DNA of 28,745 nucleotides, from contig SBEK01000027.1 in NCBI GenBank assembly GCA_009668925.1, positions 1 to 28,745 of the forward strand, written 5' to 3'. A program made the translations under genes and the position numbers. The notes beneath the pieces are model-generated. The model saw only the letters and a list, made by a program, of their open reading frames with translations. It was not told the origin of the DNA and did no database searches. This document shows, piece after piece, positions 24,403 to 28,745 of this stretch. This DNA comes from Deltaproteobacteria bacterium (GTDB lineage: Bacteria; Desulfobacterota; Syntrophia; Syntrophales; Smithellaceae). How positions within the stretch are numbered: the stretch's first letter is position 1; each line of letters begins with the position of its first letter.

Positions 24403-24478
24403 TTCCGAACGTATGTGAGGAATCTTAATACCTTTAATTTATCAGAAACAAGATTTCTCTCTTCGCTTTGAAATGACA
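24398..24478. repeat. palindromic intergenic repeat element, copy 1
   Basis: Ends TGTCATT (24398-24404) and AATGACA (24472-24478) form an imperfect inverted repeat, with TGAGGAATCTT (24416-24426) facing AAGATTTC (24450-24457). A related element lies at 27690-27758 with the same order and spacing. It looks like a small non-coding REP or MITE-like family. Confidence 0.6.
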
Positions 24479-24516
24479 TGAAAATGAATTTCGACACAGT
24501 CTCGGAGGGGGAATCC

Positions 24517-24942
24517 TCAGACATCAAAAATCACTCTCGCCTTCCAGCCGGCCTTCTGTTTCGTGACACTCAGGCCGGAATACGTTACGGCTTTGATCTC
24601 ATTTTTTATCGAATGCTTCTTCGGATGATACGGTTCCCCGGTCACTTCCGCCGTCAATCTTGTATGGCTGCATTCCATAATTTTGCATTGCTCAACCACC
24701 CACCCCGCACCATTGAATAAGTAAAGAAGCTCTCGCAAGAAGTTGATGAGCAGATCTTCCACATCCGTCCCGCCCGCAATTAATTTTCTGCTCTGCTTGG
24801 CGGAAACAACAGCATCTTCATGGCGTTCAATGAGAATATCAAAAATCGCACCAGCCGCATTCGCAAACAGTTCTTTTTTAGTCCGGCCCAATATTTCAAC
24901 GCCGATATCGGCGGTATGGTCAAACATCTTATAGGGAAGCAT
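24517..24942 (-). CDS. archease, RtcB activation factor
   Basis: A 141-residue archease, the small metal-binding chaperone that helps RtcB guanylylation and turnover. The N-terminus 'MFDHTADIGVEILGRTKKELFANAAGAIFDIL' is the family signature, with the D-H-T-A-D metal site. 'DVEDLLINFLRELLYLFN' and the C-terminal 'HSIKNEIKAVTYSGLSVTK' with the K-A-V-T-Y-S-G-L motif follow. It precedes rtcB on the same strand, an arrangement known from archaea and some bacteria. No Shine-Dalgarno sequence precedes the ATG. TATACT ends 6 bases before it, so the mRNA may be leaderless. Confidence 0.94.
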   Translation of the reverse strand: MLPYKMFDHTADIGVEILGRTKKELFANAAGAIFDILIERHEDAVVSAKQSRKLIAGGTDVEDLLINFLRELLYLFNGAGWVVEQCKIMECSHTRLTAEVTGEPYHPKKHSIKNEIKAVTYSGLSVTKQKAGWKARVIFDV

Positions 24943-24948
24943 GAGGGA

Positions 24949-24954
24949 AGTATA
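24949..24954 (-). promoter_or_regulatory. -10 element of the archease gene, leaderless layout
   Basis: TATACT lies 6 bases before the ATG, so the expected +1 is the A of the start codon. The -35 region (about TTTAAT) is weak. The layout is the same as at the YbaK gene. Confidence 0.45.
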
Positions 24955-25032
24955 ATAACTGCCGCGCCAAAATTAAAGTCGATCTTTAAAAAATCCTCCC
25001 CTTTATAAATCAGAGAAGAGGCGGTCACCAAC

Positions 25033-25062
25033 AAGAAAGGGCGCCAATAAGCGCCCTTTCTT
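25033..25062 (-). terminator. terminator after gyrA
   Basis: GAAAGGGCGC (25035-25044), six-base loop CAATAA and GCGCCCTTTC (25051-25060) pair perfectly and extend by two A-T pairs. On the minus strand it is followed by TTGTTGG, a short, imperfect T tract. It stands 18 bases after the gyrA stop. Confidence 0.75.
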
Positions 25063-25079
25063 TCACGTATACCAGGATC

Positions 25080-27593
25080 TTATTCTTCAGGGGTTCCGTT
25101 TTTTTCTTTACCCGGCTCCGCGTCAACACCTTCATTGCCGTCCGCATCGTCTTCCTTGTCTTCGGATTCCGAGGTCGTGCGGGCAACGCCGACCAGACTT
25201 TCCTCCGGCTCCAGATCGATGAGTTTGACACCCTGGGTTACGCGGTGGTTGATGGGAATTTCCTGCACCTTCATCCGGATGACATTGCCCGTGCTGCTGA
25301 TCAGCATGATGCTTTCGTCACCCAGCACCTGCAGAACGCCGGACACGTTGCCGACCTTAGGCACGGTTTTCAGGTTAATGGTACCTTTGCCGCCCCTGGA
25401 CTGCACACGGTATTCGTCAATCGGCGTGCACTTGCCGAAGCCGTTTTCCGAAACGGTCAGCATAAATGTGTTTTGCGCGGGAATATCCACGCCGATCACT
25501 TCGTCGCCTTCATCCAGATTAATGCCGCGAACGCCGCGCGCTGTCCGGCCCATGTCGCGGACTTCGTCTTCCTTGAAGCGAATCGCCATGCCCAGGCGGG
25601 TCGCCAGGAAGATGTCCTGATCACCGTTGGTCAATTGAGCATCGACCAGTTCATCGGCTTCATCAATGGAGATGGCGATAATGCCGCCTTGCCGCGGATT
25701 GGAATAAGCGGTCAGATCGGTTTTTTTGAGGATGCCTTTTTTGGTCACCAGCACGACAAATTTATCCGATACGAATTCTTTTATAGGCAGCGTCGCCCGG
25801 ACCTTTTCACCCGGCGCCAGATTGATCAAGTTGACCATGGCCTTGCCTTTGGCGGCGCGGCCCGCCTGCGGGATCTGATAGACCTTCAGCCAGTAAACCT
25901 TGCCCGCATCAGTGAAGACCAGCAGGTAATGATGCGTGGACGCGATAAAGATTTTTTCGACAAAATCTTCTTCTTTGGTGCCCATGCCGACTTTGCCGCG
26001 CCCGCCGCGATGCTGGCTCTTGTAGAGGCTGACGGCGTTTCGTTTGATGTAGCCGGCATGCGAAATGGTCACAACCACATCCTCTTCGACAATCATGTCT
26101 TCAATATTGATGTCTTCAGTGCTGGCCACGATTTCCGTCCGGCGCTCGTCGCCGTATTTATCCCTTATTTCCGTCAGTTCTTCGATAATGACCTGCAAAA
26201 CCTTCTGCGGATCGGCTAAGATTCCGGCAAGTTTGGCGATCAAGGCCGTCACTTCCGCATACTCCGCATCAATCTTATCTCTTTCCAGGCCGGTCAGTCG
26301 CTGCAATCTCATCTCCAGAATGGCCTTGGCCTGAATCTCGGACAAACTGAACTTCGCGCATAACGCCACGGATGCATCGTTGGGAGTTTTGGCCGCCTTG
26401 ATGACTTTGATGATTTCGTCGATGTTATTGAGCGCAATAATATATCCTTCTAAAATATGCGCCCGCTCTTTGGCACGCGCCAGTTCAAACCGCGTGCGGC
26501 GAACCACCACTTCCTGACGGAAGGCAATGAATTTTTCGAGAACTTCCTTAAGGTTAAAAACCTGCGGACGGCCTTCGGAGATCGCCAGCATGATGATGCC
26601 GAAAGAGACTTCCATTTGCGTGAATTTATAAAGCTGATTGAGAATGATGGCGGAATTCTCGTCGCGCTTGAGGTCGATAACCACCCGGATGCCTTCGCGG
26701 TCTGATTCATCACGCAAATCCGAGATACCGGCAATTTTCTTGTCGCGGACCAGTTCGGCAATTTTTTCAATCAGCGACGCCTTGTTGACCTGATACGGCA
26801 ACTCGGTCACTACGATGGTTTCCTTATCGTTGCGGGCATTCTTCTCGATGAGCGCCCGCGCTCTCACGCGAATAATGCCGCGCCCCGTTTTATAGGCGGA
26901 AAGAATCCCCTCGCGGCCATTGATAAAACCGGCCGTTGGAAAATCCGGTCCGAGAATGTGCTTCATCAGCTCTTCAACAATCATTTTGGGATTATTAATC
27001 AGCGCGATGGTGCCGTTGATAATTTCCGTCAAATTATGGGGCGGGATGTTGGTCGCCATACCGACGGCGATGCCGGATGTTCCGTTCAACAGTAAAAGCG
27101 GCAGGCGCGTCGCCAGAATCGAAGGCTCCAGCAGGGATTCATCATAGTTGGGTACGAAATCGATGGTATCTTTTTCCAGATCAGCCATCACCTCATCGGA
27201 AATGCGCGCCAGGCGGCTTTCCGTGTAACGCATGGCCGCGGGCGGATCTCCATCGATGGAACCGAAGTTGCCCTGTCCGTCGATCAGCATGTACCGCAGC
27301 GAAAAATCCTGAGCCATCCGCACCAGTGTGTCATAAATGGCCGCATCACCGTGCGGATGGTATTTACCCATGATATCGCCGACGATACGGGCGCATTTCT
27401 TGTAGGGTTTATTATGGCGGTAGCCCGTTTCATACATGGAATACAAAATCCGACGATGTACCGGTTTCAGACCATCACGCACGTCGGGGAGCGCCCGGCC
27501 GATGATGACGCTCATGGAATAATCCAGATAGGATTTCTTCATTTCATCTTCTATATTCACCAGCGTTTGCTTGTGGTGGATATCTCGTTCCAT
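25080..27593 (-). CDS. gyrA: DNA gyrase subunit A
   Basis: An 837-residue type IIA topoisomerase subunit that, with GyrB, introduces negative supercoils. Breakage-reunion domain: the catalytic Tyr123 is in '[11 protein letters not shown]'. The QRDR reads [10 protein letters not shown] (79-88), with Ala84 where Escherichia coli has Ser83, and Asp88 at the Asp87 position. The GyrA-box QHRGGRG (about 527-533) marks it as gyrase rather than ParC, and the six-bladed C-terminal DNA-wrapping domain follows. The tail is strongly acidic ([19 protein letters not shown]), as is common and thought to tune wrapping. GAGAGGAAG precedes the ATG. Downstream of gyrB with a 181-base spacer carrying hairpins. 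Confidence 0.97.
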   Translation of the reverse strand: MERDIHHKQTLVNIEDEMKKSYLDYSMSVIIGRALPDVRDGLKPVHRRILYSMYETGYRHNKPYKKCARIVGDIMGKYHPHGDAAIYDTLVRMAQDFSLRYMLIDGQGNFGSIDGDPPAAMRYTESRLARISDEVMADLEKDTIDFVPNYDESLLEPSILATRLPLLLLNGTSGIAVGMATNIPPHNLTEIINGTIALINNPKMIVEELMKHILGPDFPTAGFINGREGILSAYKTGRGIIRVRARALIEKNARNDKETIVVTELPYQVNKASLIEKIAELVRDKKIAGISDLRDESDREGIRVVIDLKRDENSAIILNQLYKFTQMEVSFGIIMLAISEGRPQVFNLKEVLEKFIAFRQEVVVRRTRFELARAKERAHILEGYIIALNNIDEIIKVIKAAKTPNDASVALCAKFSLSEIQAKAILEMRLQRLTGLERDKIDAEYAEVTALIAKLAGILADPQKVLQVIIEELTEIRDKYGDERRTEIVASTEDINIEDMIVEEDVVVTISHAGYIKRNAVSLYKSQHRGGRGKVGMGTKEEDFVEKIFIASTHHYLLVFTDAGKVYWLKVYQIPQAGRAAKGKAMVNLINLAPGEKVRATLPIKEFVSDKFVVLVTKKGILKKTDLTAYSNPRQGGIIAISIDEADELVDAQLTNGDQDIFLATRLGMAIRFKEDEVRDMGRTARGVRGINLDEGDEVIGVDIPAQNTFMLTVSENGFGKCTPIDEYRVQSRGGKGTINLKTVPKVGNVSGVLQVLGDESIMLISSTGNVIRMKVQEIPINHRVTQGVKLIDLEPEESLVGVARTTSESEDKEDDADGNEGVDAEPGKEKNGTPEE

Positions 27594-27616
27594 CTTCTTC
27601 TTCCTCTCTTGTTACA

Positions 27617-27641
27617 CCAGCAGGTTTAAAGCACCTGCTGG
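27617..27641 (-). promoter_or_regulatory. hairpin in the gyrA leader
   Basis: CCAGCAGGT (27617-27625) and ACCTGCTGG (27633-27641) form a perfect 9-bp stem with a 7-base loop, 24 bases before the gyrA start. No T-run follows on the minus strand, so it is not a plain terminator; it may be a leader structure or operator. Confidence 0.5.
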
Positions 27642-27689
27642 AAATGTTTGAAACATCTGTTCGCTCCTGATCATATCGAATCCGGTCAA

Positions 27690-27758
27690 GCCCGATGAGG
27701 AATCTTTCAGATTCCTCATGTCCTCAGAAAAAGATTTCCCGCTTAACTCGAAATGACA
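27690..27758. repeat. palindromic intergenic repeat element, copy 2
   Basis: This matches the right half of the 24398-24478 element: AAGATTTC at 27731-27738 and GAAATGACA at 27750-27758, with TGAGGAATCTT at 27696-27706. The left part is changed: ATGAGGAATCT-TTC-AGATTCCTCAT (27695-27719) is a perfect 11-bp hairpin. It lies between gyrB and gyrA. Confidence 0.6.
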
Positions 27759-27774
27759 CGGAGTATATGATTTT

Positions 27775-28745
27775 CTATATATCCAGGTTGGAAACATTCA
27801 TGGCATTTTGAAATATGAAGTCGCGGCGCGGCTCCACCTGATCGCCCATCAGGGTGGTAAAGATTTCGTCGGCTTCCACTGCATCTTCGACGCCTACCTG
27901 CAGCAGCGTTCGTTTTTCGGGATTCATGGTTGTTTCCCAGAGCTGTTCCGGATTCATTTCACCCAGACCTTTGTAGCGCTGGATCGTCAAACCCTTCTTT
28001 CCCTGGTTGATGATATATTCAACCAGCTCCCGGGCGGAAGGTATAATGATGGGCGCGGCTGATTCCTCCGGTTGATCGCGGTAAGGGGCTTCTCCCAGTA
28101 TGGATACCTGCCCCAGCAGGCTTCTGATTTCGCCGAATTGCGGCGTACGGAAAATTTCTCTGTCCACACAGGTCGTAAAGATATTTCCGTTATTCTTGAG
28201 ATCGAACACTATTTTGTATCCGCCATGATCCGGATCGTCGTCGATGCGATAGTCGGCAACAACATCGCTGCCCAGAGCAACAACCGTTCTGCCGGCGATT
28301 TTTAAAAGCTCACTTTCATTCTGAAACGTCTCATCCGTTAAGGTCGGATCCCCGGCGGCGATGCGGATGATATTCCGATCACGGTGTTCCTTTTCAAAAC
28401 GGTCCAGCAGATCTTTGATGCGCGTGATCTTTTTTATGACGGTCAATAATTTGTTTCCCGTTACGGGGAAGGGACTGCCGTCGCCCATGAATAAATTGAC
28501 TTTATCCACACCATTTTCCAGAATATAGTCTCTCATTTTTTCTTCATTCTGGATGTAAATCTCTTTTTTCTTTTCCACGACTTTATAGAGCGGCGGCTGA
28601 GCGATAAACAAATAACCCCTCTCGATCAACTCCCGCATCTGACGGAAAAAGAAAGTCAAAAGCAGCGTGCGGATATGAGCGCCGTCCACATCCGCATCCG
28701 TCATGATAATGACTTTATGGTAACGCAGCTTGCTGATGTCATAAT
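27775..28745 (-). CDS. gyrB: DNA gyrase subunit B, C-terminal part (cut by window end)
   Basis: The last 323 or so residues of GyrB; the 5' part, including the ATPase domain, lies beyond the window. The frame continues past ATG 28704 to the edge with '[21 protein letters not shown]', so 28704 is not the start. TOPRIM landmarks are '[23 protein letters not shown]' with the metal-binding D-x-D-x-D. The terminus '[33 protein letters not shown]' is the GyrA-contact tail. Between them, about 150 residues (from roughly '[13 protein letters not shown]' to '[10 protein letters not shown]') match the insert that Gram-negative GyrB carries and Gram-positive lacks. It precedes gyrA on the same strand. 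Confidence 0.96.
   Translation of the reverse strand, partial: YDISKLRYHKVIIMTDADVDGAHIRTLLLTFFFRQMRELIERGYLFIAQPPLYKVVEKKKEIYIQNEEKMRDYILENGVDKVNLFMGDGSPFPVTGNKLLTVIKKITRIKDLLDRFEKEHRDRNIIRIAAGDPTLTDETFQNESELLKIAGRTVVALGSDVVADYRIDDDPDHGGYKIVFDLKNNGNIFTTCVDREIFRTPQFGEIRSLLGQVSILGEAPYRDQPEESAAPIIIPSARELVEYIINQGKKGLTIQRYKGLGEMNPEQLWETTMNPEKRTLLQVGVEDAVEADEIFTTLMGDQVEPRRDFIFQNAMNVSNLDI

Noticed and set aside
28502..28510. A DnaA-box sequence (TTATCCACA) inside gyrB
   Set aside because: A single 9-mer is expected by chance at about this frequency in 29 kb on two strands, and it lies in conserved coding sequence with no cluster around it.

Overview
The window looks like chromosomal DNA of a Gram-negative anaerobic bacterium, most likely a deltaproteobacterium (Desulfobacterota, Syntrophus-like). 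The grounds are an Mla/MCE lipid-transport operon (so an outer membrane), a periplasmic HtrA/DegP protease, two lipoproteins, an oxygen-sensitive KamA radical-SAM enzyme, a PaaK-ACT pair typical of anaerobes, and the RtcB-archease pair. The taxonomic guess is inference. There is no integrase, transposase, CRISPR array, rRNA or tRNA that I can recognise, so this is mostly core chromosome with one accessory biosynthetic cluster.

Layout. 64-2910 (minus): a four-gene MCE operon of permease, a degenerate ATPase-like subunit, an MCE protein and a lipoprotein. 3090-4556 (plus): HtrA protease with its own promoter and terminator. 4702-5760 (plus): a PHP-domain phosphoesterase whose coding sequence contains a perfect 16-bp parS (ParB-binding) palindrome. 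5761-7051: about 1.3 kb with no convincing gene. 7052-7825 (minus): MutM/Fpg. 8193-12424 (plus): an operon-like cluster of lysine 2,3-aminomutase, two different D-Ala-D-Ala-ligase-like ATP-grasp enzymes, a small DUF486-type membrane protein and a GNAT acetyltransferase. 12557-14171: DUF47 and PiT phosphate transport. 14279-15544: LysA-type decarboxylase. 15782-17445: YbaK/EbsC deacylase, a thioredoxin with two zinc ribbons, and a NUDIX hydrolase.

17560-19475 (minus): a HAMP-GGDDF cyclase-like protein overlapping a coiled-coil lipoprotein gene. 19776-22354 (plus): PaaK phenylacetate-CoA ligase, a tandem-ACT protein and a QueG-like iron-sulfur protein, closed by a strong terminator. 22429-24942 (minus): a small duplicated zinc-ribbon protein, RtcB and archease. 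25080-28745 (minus): gyrA, then the 3' part of gyrB, which runs off the window end.

How it fits together. A perfect parS beside gyrBA suggests the region is close to the replication origin. The most system-like part is the KamA cluster. Its aminomutase keeps the Asp pair that marks lysine specificity, so it probably makes beta-lysine. Two ATP-grasp ligases and an acetyltransferase could join this to other amino acids and cap it, and a LysA gene sits a few genes downstream. An acetylated beta-lysine peptide, perhaps an osmolyte, is a reasonable but untested product. Other points worth a look are an ATPase-dead MlaF-like subunit that may start at ATT, two genes that look leaderless with the same TATACT-N6-ATG arrangement, a duplicated zinc ribbon on a thioredoxin, and a quinolone-insensitive-type alanine in GyrA.
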